26,075 nt of DNA from an uncultured Prevotella sp. (GCA_946999045.1 CAMQBR010000022.1:1-26075), one strand, 5' to 3'. Positions 1-9,027 are shown, counted from the stretch's first letter. Notes: generated by a model not told the origin, from the letters alone. A program made the numbers and translations.

Positions 1-52
1 GAGCACGTGATTTGTAATCTCGGGGTCGTTGGTTCGAATCCGACAAGAGGCT
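1..52 (+). tRNA. tRNA-Thr (anticodon UGU), 3' part
   Basis: The 5' acceptor strand and most of the D arm lie outside the window. Visible are the end of the D arm, an anticodon loop TTTGTAA with anticodon TGT (threonine, ACA codons), and a T arm with a GTTGG/CCGAC stem around TTCGAAT. The 3' acceptor strand is AAGAGGC at 45-51, with discriminator T at 52. CCA is not encoded. The anticodon stem CGTGA/TCTCG has one U-U mismatch, so the pairing is not perfect. The identity rests on the anticodon. Confidence 0.9.
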
Positions 53-85
53 CGATAGTTCTTTAAGGTAATTAAGGTGATAAGA

Positions 86-122
86 GGGTGTTGTCTAAAT
101 GGAGATGGCACCCTTTTTTTTT
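86..122 (+). terminator. Rho-independent terminator after tRNA-Thr
   Basis: Arms GGGTGTT (86-92) and GGCACCC (107-113) pair with two G-U pairs and are followed directly by a run of T. It lies 34 bases after the tRNA and ends that transcript. Confidence 0.8.
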
Positions 123-128
123 GTATAA

Positions 129-383
129 GGGCGGTTGTATAAATTACCCCCATAAAGCTTTTATGTAAGTTTTTTTACGTTTTGTCATCTTATGGGCTCT
201 TTTTATATAAAACAGGCTGCACTTCAACAATTCAAACAAGTTTGATTGTATTCGGCTTGCTCCGTTTTTGGTTCAATTTTCTTGTTCGTTCAGTTGTATA
301 GCTCGTTATACTCTTTCACTCACAAGAAAATTGACCTCAAAAATAGTCGCACAATCTGTCAAAGCTAATTTATAGAACCGCCC
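129..383. mobile_element. MITE-like element, full copy A
   Basis: This 255-bp element has inverted ends, GGGCGGTTGTATAAATTA on the left and TAATTTATAGAACCGCCC on the right, with one mismatch between them. It is flanked by a direct repeat ATAA (125-128 and 384-387), a plausible target-site duplication. Its reverse complement matches the element at 20291-20548 nearly base for base apart from a few substitutions and short indels. No transposase is encoded. It sits between tRNA-Thr and the glutaredoxin-like gene. The parent transposon is unknown. Confidence 0.85.
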
Positions 384-414
384 ATAAAAGAAAAGTCTCA
401 CCCTCAGCCTCTGC

Positions 415-431
415 TTTTTTTTGGGGGGGGG
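415..431. repeat. T8G9 homopolymer junction
   Basis: A run of eight T is followed directly by nine G, 71 bp upstream of the glutaredoxin-like start. The same motif recurs at other intergenic places in the window. Such tracts are prone to slippage; no effect on a gene is shown. Confidence 0.7.
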
Positions 432-502
432 CTGTGGATGAGACTTCCATAGGAATGGCTGTGGCTTTAAGGATAAGATTTTTTTTTTTTATATATGTAT
501 AT

Positions 503-802
503 ATGATAACAATTTATTCTATGAAATCATGCCCCGATTGTGTGGCAGTTGATAAACAGGTGGCAGGCGATAGCCGTTACAAAGTAATAGACATTGGTGA
601 ACACGTTATGTATCTAAAGCAGTTTTTACGTCTTCGCGACACAAATCGTGTGTTTGATGCCGTTAAGAGAATGGGCAGCATAGGTATTCCGTGTTTTGTA
701 TTAGAAGATGGTACGGTAACTCTTCGTCCAGAAGAAGCTGGCATACAGCTCTCTATATCGCCTACTGCTCCTCATTGTAACATAGATGGTGGTGTATGCT
801 AA
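503..802 (+). CDS. Small glutaredoxin/thioredoxin-fold protein
   Basis: A 99-residue protein starting MITIYSMKSCPDCVAVD. The CPDC motif after the first beta strand, and the later Gly-Ile-Pro cis-proline segment (IGIPCFV), are the hallmarks of the glutaredoxin fold. It is likely a cytosolic thiol-disulfide protein. The frame is open further upstream to 434, but that part translates a poly-T run (a string of Phe) and would place the redox strand too far inside, so the ATG at 503 is preferred. There is no clear Shine-Dalgarno sequence, as is common in Bacteroidetes. The C-terminus is Cys-rich and has no recognised function. It appears monocistronic, with a shared terminator at 890-917 downstream. 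Substrate unknown. Confidence 0.8.
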   Translation: MITIYSMKSCPDCVAVDKQVAGDSRYKVIDIGEHVMYLKQFLRLRDTNRVFDAVKRMGSIGIPCFVLEDGTVTLRPEEAGIQLSISPTAPHCNIDGGVC

Positions 803-889
803 CATCTGTGTGTTTTGTAAAGGATATGGTATTTATTTTTGATTCGGACGCAAGAGCCATGCGTCTTTACAGAATGTTTATTATTCAGT

Positions 890-917
890 AAAAAAAAGGG
901 TGTCAAGAATGACACCC
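890..917 (-). terminator. Terminator of the ThrE-like gene
   Basis: A perfect 8-bp hairpin GGGTGTCA/TGACACCC (898-905 and 910-917). On the minus strand it is followed by eight T, giving a strong terminator for the exporter gene. On the plus strand the tail is only TTTC, so it may also weakly stop the convergent glutaredoxin-like transcript. Confidence 0.8.
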
Positions 918-975
918 TTTCATATTAGTACTAATCACACTCTCCCTCCCTCTTGTTTTTGGAGGAGGTTTCATT

Positions 976-2307
976 TTACATATCCGACAAGTTTACAAAT
1001 CTGCCTCGCTCTCTGCGTTCGTCGATAAGCTTTTGTAGCTGACGCTTGCGAGTGGTGGCAACCCAGCGGCGGGCAAAGATATTGGGAATGGCGACACCAA
1101 TAGAGATGCACAATACAATGAGACTGGCATTGATAAGGAAATCCATGGAACGCATAAAGCCTTCTACCTCTCTACCCATTTGTATAAAGCCAAAGATGCC
1201 ACGATACATCAAGATACCAGGAACCATAGGGATGACACTGGGGATGGATAGTACGTGGTTGGGACTGCGTGTGGGCTGAACCAGCCTAACAGCGATAATA
1301 GAGATGAGCGAGGCTCCTGCCAACGAGCCAATGATGACACCTAAGTTAAGGTAGAACGCTAAGAAATTACGTACGCACATACCGATAATGCCTAATATTG
1401 TTACTGAAGGCAACGAACGGCGAGGTACTCCAAATATCATACCAAAGCCAGTTGCCGATATACCCGTTACAATGGCGGCTTCCCAATAGTTAATGGTGGG
1501 CGTAATACTCAGGGAGGTAAGAAAATTGTGTATGCCACAAATACTTACTGCCAGCACGATACCAAAGGTCATGGCGGCTATTTGCAAGATAGCATTGCAG
1601 AGTCGGGCTACTCCTACAATAAGATAATTGTCAAGCATATCATCCAAAAAGTTGATGAGTGCCACACCTGGTACTAAAAACAGAGCACAACATAAAAAAG
1701 GATGATAAGGCTTATCAGAGAAGCCTTCGGGCAGGATGAGCAACATGAGCCATGTTACCATGGTAGCCAAAAAGGCTACGAGGGCTGTTACCATATATAC
1801 ATTGAAGTTAGATTTAAGTAACTTAGATCTTACAAAGAACCCAACGCCGCCCGCTATCATGGCTGGAATAAACGAGGGCCAGTCGCCACCGAACAGCACG
1901 CAGAATCCTCCGCACCCCATAGCTGCACCTAAGTTAACCATCCAGCTGGGATAATCGCTTTTTAGTCTGGCGATGCGGTTAACCACGTGTTCGAATTTTT
2001 GGGTGCTGTAATCTCTTTGTATAGCCTGCCATGATAGTTGACTCATAGCAGCTATGGCTTTCATGTTGATGTTGTACCGGTCGGAGTGCATAAATCTGCT
2101 AAACGAGTGGTATTCATCGCTGTAGTTTACTTTCAGTGTTCCGTATAGCACGTCAATGTGTAGATTCTTTTCCTCCAACCCTAAGAAGGCGGCAATGCGT
2201 TTCATGTTTCGCACAATTCGGTTGGTGTCGGCTGCATTCTCCATGAGAACCATACCAGCACGAAGTAAGATTGTTAGTTTGCGATGTATTTGTTCTGGAT
2301 TGTTCAT
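976..2307 (-). CDS. Threonine/serine exporter family (ThrE-like) membrane protein
   Basis: A 443-residue inner-membrane protein. The N-terminal soluble part (about 1-120) and the first membrane segment with the Gly-rich stretch GAAMGCGGFCVLFGG fit the DUF1212/ThrE family. The second half, with four to five more hydrophobic segments, corresponds to the ThrE_2 part (DUF3815). The protein is therefore the full-length fused form rather than the split two-gene form. About ten membrane helices are visible by eye. Family members export threonine and serine; the substrate here is inferred. The C-terminus is basic (RRWVATTRKRQLQKLIDERRERGR) and likely cytosolic. A C-rich run lies just upstream of the start (around 2320). 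It is transcribed alone and ends at the hairpin at 890-917. Confidence 0.88.
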   Translation of the reverse strand: MNNPEQIHRKLTILLRAGMVLMENAADTNRIVRNMKRIAAFLGLEEKNLHIDVLYGTLKVNYSDEYHSFSRFMHSDRYNINMKAIAAMSQLSWQAIQRDYSTQKFEHVVNRIARLKSDYPSWMVNLGAAMGCGGFCVLFGGDWPSFIPAMIAGGVGFFVRSKLLKSNFNVYMVTALVAFLATMVTWLMLLILPEGFSDKPYHPFLCCALFLVPGVALINFLDDMLDNYLIVGVARLCNAILQIAAMTFGIVLAVSICGIHNFLTSLSITPTINYWEAAIVTGISATGFGMIFGVPRRSLPSVTILGIIGMCVRNFLAFYLNLGVIIGSLAGASLISIIAVRLVQPTRSPNHVLSIPSVIPMVPGILMYRGIFGFIQMGREVEGFMRSMDFLINASLIVLCISIGVAIPNIFARRWVATTRKRQLQKLIDERRERGRFVNLSDM

Positions 2308-2412
2308 AAAAAAAAACCGCCCCCCCCCTTAAAGCTCTCATCTCTACCCTCTCCTTAAAATGGATGAGAGAGAAACTATAGTAGAGTTATAGCCAAGTTT
2401 AGTGCTTGCTTG

Positions 2413-2431
2413 TTTTTTTTTGGGGGGGGGG
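2413..2431. repeat. T9G10 homopolymer junction
   Basis: Nine T followed by ten G in the gap between the ThrE-like gene and the C10 protease gene. The rest of this 269-bp gap holds an inverted repeat CTCTCATC/GATGAGAG (about 2335-2372) and a weak, decayed copy of the MITE end near 2465-2480. No gene is seen. Confidence 0.7.
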
Positions 2432-2576
2432 ATGTTTGGCTGTGTATGAGAAATGTTTTTTTTAAGTTATAAAACCTGCCATAAGTTATAATTTGCATGT
2501 AGTTTGTACTTCTCTATTTTGCACATTACAAAAAAGCTAACCTCTCTTTTGTGGAGGGGTAAGGGGGGAGGAACTT

Positions 2577-4916
2577 TTACTTCCTCACCTTTTTCCCACC
2601 TATTATATATACACCCTTGGGCAGCAGTCTAAGGTTTTGCGAACCCACAGCAACTTTGATGCCGTAAAGGTTATAAATAGGAAGTGTATCAAATAAGGTA
2701 CTGGTGCTTACATTGCTAATGCCATTAATAACCATAGTTTTGGCAGGATAAGAGTAAGATTGAGCTGATAGGTTTGCTTTGCCACTTAGGTAAGTATATA
2801 CAATAATAAAGTACTTGCCACCATCTTCCAGCGTATTAAATGTAAATGGAAGATTACTTTCAGCTTTACCCAATACTTCATCTTCAATATGATAAGTTTC
2901 TACCATATACCCCGTATTGGTATTGGCTTTTAGCTTATATAGCTGCACGTCGAAACCATTGGCATAAGTGCCAGCCTCTTTATTTGTAACTTTTATGTAA
3001 CCTTTCATCACAGGAGCCGTAAAACAGCGATTCTTTAACTCTGGAAGTATCTCTACTTTAGGTAGCGATTGATTCATATAATGTCCAATCTTAACTGAAC
3101 CATCATAGAGATGCGAGCCATCAGAACGTTTGATATAAAATTTCAAAGTACCCTCTTGTTGTGGCGTAACCATAAAGTCAATATTGTTATTGCTATGTGC
3201 TGCTATATATCCTCCAGCTTTTGAAGCCAGCTTATCTGTTTGTTTGTCAGAGAAATACAATTCTAACTGTTCGTTCATATCTTTGTCTCCTGTATTCTCT
3301 ATATTCAGCGTAATTTTTAGCGGAGAGCCAATTTCCTTGCTACCCTTATACTTTATACTGGTAACTTTGAGCTTGGGTTCTGCCTTTATTACCTTTAAAT
3401 TAAGGTCAGATAATGTAATATTAACCACATACAGGTCGGCATTTTCACCTACTTTCCATTCTGTTTCTCCTTTCAACTGGTATATGGCTTTGAGCTGATA
3501 GGTGCCAACCAGTCCTTTACCAAAATTCTCAGATGAAAGCTGTTGTCCATGGGCTTTTATAGGATTAGCTTCATAGTCTACCGTATTGTATGAAGCTGCT
3601 ATTACTTTTATTAATTGATTGTCCTTAAACAATCCTACACCAATCTTGGCAGATATTGCCGATTCGCCCATGTTAGAGAACATCACTGTAATAGGAAGAT
3701 ACCAAAAATCCTCGTTTTTGTCAAGTCGTGTATCGCTTTCTGTTGCTACTTTCAGTGAGTATACATCTAAATGTTTCTCATCTGTTGTTTCGCTCTCTTT
3801 TGCTGGTTGTATACCGATGATAGCATCTTGTAGTAAAGAGTAAGCACCCATTTGTCCACCGATACCTGCTTGAGACGGACGAAGGATAGACAAACGATAA
3901 AACCCATTGGCCATACCGCCCCAGCCCCAATTGATATGGAAGTAATCGCCCTTTTGATATCCGTCGCACACAAAAGCATGCCCACCGTTATATTCGTTTG
4001 ATGCACTGTAATATACAGGGCGTTTGTTTTTTAGCTCATTGTATATCATCTCGTTCCATTCGTTGTAACCAAAATTAGAACGTTTTACAGATTTTGTGCT
4101 CTTAGAATAGCCAAAATACTTTTTCAATGCTTGCGGAACATTGATAGAATAGGCACTTGATGAATTTTTCGTATAATCCATTTGTACCGCTTGCCCCACA
4201 TACTGCAGCAGCTGGGCTACTGCAGTCTTGTCTTCTGCACGCTCGTTGCCCTGATAAACAGGGTGCATGTTGTTCCAATCAAACTGTATGGGTAGGAGTT
4301 GCTCACATTTCGTTTGTGTGGTCTTGGTGGTATATGCTTCTACAGGATGCTCTATAACGCCTTGCGGACATTTGTGGTAATACATAATTTGCGTTATTGC
4401 TGTAGCCACACATCCCGTAACGCTTCGTTCAGTTCCGTCCATCGGGCATAGGTCGTTATATGGAGTAGTTTGGTTCCATTTGCTTTTCATCAGTGGTTCA
4501 ATGGCTGGTTTGTTGTCTATAACCTTTGTTTGGCTTGATGTTTTTGCCATAGAATATTGGTTGAGCCACTTCAGTTCCTGCTGATAATAGTTGAGCAAAT
4601 CGCGCAACCCCTCAGGCATCTCTCTTGTACCAAACGCTCCCTGCTGGGTGTAACCCAAAACGGGGTAGGTACGGTCATCGGCACTCATCACAACAAAACC
4701 TTTTTCTCTGCCTATATTAAATATGTAGTAGGCCGAGGTTTGCTTCACCTGTCTTAGTTCGTTTTTTTCTGCACGTGTTGCCTGTTTAGGCAATATGCCT
4801 ACCGATTGTAAAAACTTGAAAGCCTCTTGTTTTGCTTTCTGCTTATTAACAGGTGCTGCCCATACCATTGTGGTAACAATGAGTAGTACCATGAGGGAAA
4901 GTGTACGTTTTACCAT
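2577..4916 (-). CDS. Secreted C10 family cysteine protease (streptopain/interpain type)
   Basis: A 779-residue precursor. Residues 1-20 form a signal peptide (hydrophobic core ending VWAAP). Residues 21 to about 138 are an inhibitory propeptide of the Spi type, with the typical GFVVMSADDRTYPVLGY stretch. The catalytic domain carries nucleophile Cys169 in TGCVATAITQIM, His313 in GGHAFVCDGY, and the HINWGWGG strand following it. The C-terminal 400 residues are beta-rich, probably Ig-like, and end in PIYNLYGIKV...LPKGVYIIGGKKVRK, a Por/type IX secretion-like sorting signal. Family relatives in Prevotella (interpain) and Porphyromonas (PrtT) degrade host proteins and can act in heme acquisition and complement evasion; that role here is inference. 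It is transcribed alone from a likely promoter at 4948-4955. Confidence 0.93.
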   Translation of the reverse strand: MVKRTLSLMVLLIVTTMVWAAPVNKQKAKQEAFKFLQSVGILPKQATRAEKNELRQVKQTSAYYIFNIGREKGFVVMSADDRTYPVLGYTQQGAFGTREMPEGLRDLLNYYQQELKWLNQYSMAKTSSQTKVIDNKPAIEPLMKSKWNQTTPYNDLCPMDGTERSVTGCVATAITQIMYYHKCPQGVIEHPVEAYTTKTTQTKCEQLLPIQFDWNNMHPVYQGNERAEDKTAVAQLLQYVGQAVQMDYTKNSSSAYSINVPQALKKYFGYSKSTKSVKRSNFGYNEWNEMIYNELKNKRPVYYSASNEYNGGHAFVCDGYQKGDYFHINWGWGGMANGFYRLSILRPSQAGIGGQMGAYSLLQDAIIGIQPAKESETTDEKHLDVYSLKVATESDTRLDKNEDFWYLPITVMFSNMGESAISAKIGVGLFKDNQLIKVIAASYNTVDYEANPIKAHGQQLSSENFGKGLVGTYQLKAIYQLKGETEWKVGENADLYVVNITLSDLNLKVIKAEPKLKVTSIKYKGSKEIGSPLKITLNIENTGDKDMNEQLELYFSDKQTDKLASKAGGYIAAHSNNNIDFMVTPQQEGTLKFYIKRSDGSHLYDGSVKIGHYMNQSLPKVEILPELKNRCFTAPVMKGYIKVTNKEAGTYANGFDVQLYKLKANTNTGYMVETYHIEDEVLGKAESNLPFTFNTLEDGGKYFIIVYTYLSGKANLSAQSYSYPAKTMVINGISNVSTSTLFDTLPIYNLYGIKVAVGSQNLRLLPKGVYIIGGKKVRK

Positions 4917-4947
4917 CTATTTGTTATTTTTGGTGTTTTTTAGATTA

Positions 4948-4955
4948 CAAAGATA
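4948..4955 (-). promoter_or_regulatory. Probable -7 element of the C10 protease gene
   Basis: On the minus strand this reads TATCTTTG, a match to the Bacteroidetes -7 consensus TAnnTTTG, 32 bp upstream of the start codon. No good -33 element is seen at 20-bp spacing. Confidence 0.5.
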
Positions 4956-5120
4956 AACAAAAAAAATAATATAATGTAAAAAAAAGAAAAGTGAAATGTT
5001 ATTATGCGGAATGATTATTTATAGTATTAGGCATAATAGCATTCTTGTTGTATGTAATATGGTGTGCGGTGTATTACTCCACTCCTTTTCTGAGAAAAAA
5101 AAGCCGACTTTCTTACTTTA

Positions 5121-5612
5121 CTATTCGGGTTTCCATTCTACTACCTTACCTTCTTTCAAAGATTTTTGAACATCAATAAGACGTTGGTTCTCACTGCCAC
5201 GAAATAATAAATCGGTATTGCGTAACGCTTCAACGAATCTTCCATCTACCAAAACATCAATGAGTTGTAATAATGCACGCTGCTTCTTACTCTTGATAAG
5301 CACCTCAAACGTAAAGCCCGTAAAACACCATATTGTTTTATGCGTACGTTGCTTAATGGCGCAAGCCAGTTCTGCAAAGCCTTCAGCTTGAAACATAGGG
5401 TCTCCTCCAGAGAAGGTTACGTTGGCAAAAGGGTCAGCTTCTATTACTTTCATTATCTCCTCTGTATCAACCCAATAACCATTATGAATGTCCCACGATT
5501 CAGGATTATGACATCCCGGACAGGCATTAGGGCATCCAGCACAATAAATAGAGGTGCGAAACCCAGGACCATCTACTGTAGTATCTTCTATGATGTTGAG
5601 AATAGATAACAT
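5121..5612 (-). CDS. nrdG: Anaerobic ribonucleotide reductase activating protein (radical SAM)
   Basis: A 163-residue radical SAM enzyme, near the usual length. Its iron-sulfur cluster is held by Cys27-x3-Cys31-x2-Cys34 in CAGCPNACPGCHNPESW; an additional Cys24 precedes it. TFSGGDPMFQ is the SAM-binding GGE-like motif. It generates the glycyl radical on NrdD using SAM and reduced flavodoxin or ferredoxin. It lies 81 bp downstream of nrdD on the same strand, which gives the standard nrdDG operon. The gap contains G- and C-rich runs but no clear promoter or terminator, so co-transcription is expected. Confidence 0.96.
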   Translation of the reverse strand: MLSILNIIEDTTVDGPGFRTSIYCAGCPNACPGCHNPESWDIHNGYWVDTEEIMKVIEADPFANVTFSGGDPMFQAEGFAELACAIKQRTHKTIWCFTGFTFEVLIKSKKQRALLQLIDVLVDGRFVEALRNTDLLFRGSENQRLIDVQKSLKEGKVVEWKPE

Positions 5613-5693
5613 GATGAGCTCTCTTTCTATAATCCTCCCCCCCCTCCTATGTGTGTGGGGGGTGGGAGGGTTGTGTGTGTGGAGGGGCTGTCT

Positions 5694-7901
5694 TTATATA
5701 TGCGTTACTCTATCATTTAGCTCTGCCAACTTACCCGCATTCCACCTATCGGTAGTACCAACGAGGTAACCAGTGATACGTTGCAACCTATCAATATGCG
5801 TGCTACCACACTTAGGACAAACTTTCAGGTTAGCTTCCGCATTCTCATAGCCACAATCCATGCAACGATTGCGATTGTGGTTCACACTGCCATAACCCAA
5901 ATTATATTGGTCCATCATATCAACCACACTCTTAATAACATCAGGATTATGCGTAGCATCACCGTCAATTTCAACGTAGAAGATGTGCCCTGCACGTGTT
6001 AAATCGTGATAAGGAGCTTCTACCTCAGCCTTGTGTCTTGCCGTACATTTATAATATACAGGCACGTGGTTAGAGTTAGTATAATAATCGCGGTCGGTAA
6101 TGCCTGGCAATATACCAAAATCCTTGCGATCTTTTTTGGTAAACTTACCTGCTAATCCCTCGGCAGGTGTGGCCAACACACTATAATTATGATGATACTG
6201 CTCACAGAAATCATTGCAGCGGTTGCGCATATAAGTAACAATCTTGATACCCAACTTCTGAGCTTCTTCGCTCTCGCCATGATGCTTGCCCACAAGAGCC
6301 TTCAAACATTCTGCCAAGCCAATAAAGCCAATAGATAGCGTTCCTTGGTTAATAACACTCTCAATGGTGTCATCTGGTTTCAAATTTTCGCATCCCATCC
6401 ACAATTTAGTCATCAACAACGGGAACTGCTTAGCGTATGCCGTTTTTTGAAATTGAAAACGCTCGTCCAACTGTTTGGCTGTAATGTCCAGCATCTTATC
6501 CAGCTTGGCAAAAAATTTAGCAATACGCTCTTCCTTATTCTTAATATTCATGCACTCAATAGCCAAACGAACAATGTTGATAGTAGAAAACGATAGGTTA
6601 CCTCTGCCCACGCAAGTCTTCATGCCATAATGATTTTCAAAAACACGTGTGCGACATCCCATGGTTGCCATTTCGTACATATAACGTTTGGGGTCATCGG
6701 CACGCCATAGCTCATGCTGGTTAAAGGTAGCGTCCAAATTAAGAAAGTTAGGGAAAAATCTGCGAGCCGTAACCTTGCAAGCCAAGCAATACAAATCGTA
6801 ATTGCGGTCTTCGGGCAGATAACTTACTCCACGTTTCTTCTTCCAAATCTGAATAGGGAAGATTGCTGTCTCGCCATTGCCTACACCCTGATATGTGCTG
6901 TTAAGCAACTCTCTAATAACACAACGCCCCTCGGCAGATGTGTCTGTGCCGTAGTTGATAGATGAGAATACTACCTGATTACCTCCACGCGAGTGAATGG
7001 TATTCATGTTGTGAATAAAAGCTTCCATGGCTTGGTGTACACGCTGAACAGTGCGGTTAATAGCAAATTGCTTGAAGCGTTCCTCACCCGTGAGATTGTC
7101 TAATGCCTTTTCTACATAATCACCTATCTCTGCTTGATACAGGCTACTAAGGTCTTTGCCCTCTAAAGCTTCCAAATTCTTTACCTCTTCTATATAAGAA
7201 GAACGCACAAATGGAGCCAAATAAAAATCGAATGCAGGAATAGCCTGCCCACCATGCATCTCGTTTTGCGCACATTCCAGTGAGATGCAAGCCAATACCG
7301 ATGCGGTTTCTATTCGTTTGGCTGGACGAGACGAACCGTGCCCTGCCGTAAAACCATGTTGCAGTATGTGGTCTAAAGGATGCTGGCAGCACGTGAGCGA
7401 CTTGGTAGGATAATAATCCTTGTCGTGTATGTGAAGCAAATTGTGCTGAACGGCTTCACGAACATCTTCAGATAGCAGATAGTCGTCAACAAATGGCTTG
7501 GTGGTTTCTGATGCAAACTTCATCATCATACCAGCAGGTGTGTCCGCATTCATGTTAGCATTCTCACGTGTTACATCGTTGTTCTTGATGTTTACAATGT
7601 CAAGAAATACATCGCGTGTCTTTGCCTTACGTGCAATGCTTCGCTGATTGCGGTATGCTATATATTTTTGTGCTACATCTTTGCGCGAACTCTTCATGAG
7701 TTCCATTTCTACAGCATCCTGAATATCTTCTACTGACATCTGTGATTTACCTCGCATACTAATATGGTCGGTAATTTGTTGTATCAGAAGTTCGTTTTCA
7801 CCTTTTTCTGTATGCATCATGGCTTTACGTATGGCAGCCATAATCTTTTGGTCGTTAAAACCAACAATGCGCCCATCGCGCTTTACAATGGTTTGAATCA
7901 T
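5694..7901 (-). CDS. nrdD: Anaerobic ribonucleoside-triphosphate reductase, class III
   Basis: A 735-residue catalytic subunit that reduces NTPs to dNTPs without oxygen. Residues 1 to about 95 form an ATP-cone regulatory domain (VKRDGRIVGFNDQKIMAAIRKA). The catalytic barrel follows. At the C-terminus, four Cys (680, 683, 695, 698) form the zinc site, and RITGYLVG carries the glycyl radical residue, Gly711, followed by the conserved NAGK segment. The radical is installed by NrdG, encoded next. It is the first gene of the operon; a good promoter lies at 8048-8077, giving a leader of about 140 nt. That leader contains two tandem 21-bp repeats directly before the start codon. Confidence 0.97.
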   Translation of the reverse strand: MIQTIVKRDGRIVGFNDQKIMAAIRKAMMHTEKGENELLIQQITDHISMRGKSQMSVEDIQDAVEMELMKSSRKDVAQKYIAYRNQRSIARKAKTRDVFLDIVNIKNNDVTRENANMNADTPAGMMMKFASETTKPFVDDYLLSEDVREAVQHNLLHIHDKDYYPTKSLTCCQHPLDHILQHGFTAGHGSSRPAKRIETASVLACISLECAQNEMHGGQAIPAFDFYLAPFVRSSYIEEVKNLEALEGKDLSSLYQAEIGDYVEKALDNLTGEERFKQFAINRTVQRVHQAMEAFIHNMNTIHSRGGNQVVFSSINYGTDTSAEGRCVIRELLNSTYQGVGNGETAIFPIQIWKKKRGVSYLPEDRNYDLYCLACKVTARRFFPNFLNLDATFNQHELWRADDPKRYMYEMATMGCRTRVFENHYGMKTCVGRGNLSFSTINIVRLAIECMNIKNKEERIAKFFAKLDKMLDITAKQLDERFQFQKTAYAKQFPLLMTKLWMGCENLKPDDTIESVINQGTLSIGFIGLAECLKALVGKHHGESEEAQKLGIKIVTYMRNRCNDFCEQYHHNYSVLATPAEGLAGKFTKKDRKDFGILPGITDRDYYTNSNHVPVYYKCTARHKAEVEAPYHDLTRAGHIFYVEIDGDATHNPDVIKSVVDMMDQYNLGYGSVNHNRNRCMDCGYENAEANLKVCPKCGSTHIDRLQRITGYLVGTTDRWNAGKLAELNDRVTHI

Positions 7902-7942
7902 ATCTTGTGTTTATGAGTTTATATCTTGTGCTTACGAGTTTA
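7901..7942. repeat. Two tandem 21-bp repeats at the nrdD start
   Basis: The units 7901-7921 and 7922-7942 differ at two positions. They lie in the nrdD leader, the first overlapping the first base of the start codon. A short palindrome TGCATC-TT-GATGCA follows at 7950-7963. They may set translation efficiency; this is inference. Confidence 0.7.
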
Positions 7943-8047
7943 TGTTCACTGCATCTTGATGCAGCACATATTTGCACATAGCAAAAAAAAATACTTTTAT
8001 AGCCACCGCAGCCAAAGAAGGAGTGATGGCACTTTTTTTTGTACTTG

Positions 8048-8077
8048 CAAAGTTAATCTTTTAATTAATACGACAAA
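8048..8077 (-). promoter_or_regulatory. nrdDG promoter
   Basis: On the minus strand, TTTG (8074-8077) and TAACTTTG (8048-8055) are separated by 18 bp, matching the Bacteroidetes -33/-7 pattern. Transcription would start near 8041, about 140 bp before nrdD. No other gene is close enough to use it. Confidence 0.65.
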
Positions 8078-8581
8078 CATTTTGGATAACTTTTTAGGTG
8101 TTAATAAAAGTTAGTTTATTTATATACAATAACTTACAAAACACTTTTGGAAATTTTTCTAAAATTTTACAGTTTCATGTTTGCCATTTTGTGAAACAAT
8201 TCTTGAAAACAACCTTTAGTAGTTTGCCGCTTAATGAGTTATAACAATATGGTAATTGAAGGCTTTAAGTAACACTTTCTGTATCCCCCATAGTATAGCT
8301 CTCGGTAGAATAAAATAAATTCTACAGCATTATAGGTTTACAGCTCATTTCTAATAACCCTTAAACAATCTCAATAAAAAAACGTGCAAGTATCTCTAAT
8401 TCATATACACCATTACTTTTGTAAGTACAAAAAAAATAGCGTTAAAAACGGTTAATACATGCTTCTTACTACTCTTTACTAATTATAGTATAACTATTTA
8501 TTAATGAGTTACATACAACTTTATATACAGTTATGGTTATAACTAATAACATATTTCAGCTGCTCTTTTTTTTGAAAACAC

Positions 8582-8612
8582 TTGCAGCGTATTGTTTTTT
8601 ATACTATCTTTG
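8582..8612 (+). promoter_or_regulatory. Plus-strand promoter in the 7902-9065 gap
   Basis: TTG (8582-8584) and TATCTTTG (8605-8612) are exactly 20 bp apart, a very good Bacteroidetes promoter. The expected start is near 8619. No recognised gene follows before the terminator at 8962-9027, so it drives a short unit with either a small protein or a noncoding RNA. The remaining part of the gap, about 8080-8580, is AT-rich and shows nothing recognisable. Confidence 0.65.
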
Positions 8613-8645
8613 TGAAAACGATAGACGATATCTTCGCCATATAGT

Positions 8646-8807
8646 ATGAAAAACAGTGGCTTGTGTATTTACACATTCATTTATTTGAATACCAATAGCT
8701 TAGAAAAGCACTTAAGTGAAAGCCAGTCTATCAATAACCCTCACGTAATTCATTATAAGAAACAGATATTTCAGCATTTTCATAAAAAGGTTTTAATTAC
8801 CATATAG
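8646..8807 (+). CDS. Possible small protein, 53 aa
   Basis: An open frame of 53 codons starting MKNSGLCIYTFIYLNTNSLE and ending in KKVLITI. Support comes only from position: the ATG is about 27 nt after the predicted start of transcription from the promoter at 8582-8612, and a terminator closes the unit at 9027. The peptide is basic and His-rich, with no signal peptide and no family I recognise. A second mini-frame of 39 codons (8858-8977) follows, but runs into the terminator hairpin and is probably not real. The whole unit could equally be a noncoding RNA. Confidence 0.3.
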   Translation: MKNSGLCIYTFIYLNTNSLEKHLSESQSINNPHVIHYKKQIFQHFHKKVLITI

Positions 8808-8961
8808 ACTTGCTATAGGTTTTACTACCATAGCTATATATATAGTCTCTTACTATCATGAGGTTGTACTATTTATACAAAAGCTATCTATATGCTTGTA
8901 ATCTAAATTTCATTGGGTATGGTTATTTTGACGGTAAAAGGATCGTTACAGGTAACACCCA

Positions 8962-9027
8962 CTCCCTTTCTCTCTGAGCCATACTCATTCTATAATGCAG
9001 ATCAGAGGGGAGGGAGCTTTTTTTTTT
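8962..9027 (+). terminator. Strong terminator closing the 8619-9027 unit
   Basis: Arms CTCCCTTTCTCTCTGA (8962-8977) and TCAGAGGGGAGGGAG (9002-9016) pair with a few G-U pairs and one bulge. They are followed by C and ten T at 9018-9027. The T run is on the plus strand, so it terminates plus-strand transcription from the 8582-8612 promoter. Confidence 0.75.

Noticed and set aside
434..502. Upstream extension of the glutaredoxin-like gene
   Set aside because: It translates a poly-T run as a string of Phe and would place 23 extra residues before the first beta strand of the fold.
7980..8040. Possible riboswitch in the nrdD leader (GCCATC...GGTGGC hairpin)
   Set aside because: Only a 6-bp stem with a 17-nt loop; none of the conserved cobalamin riboswitch boxes is present.
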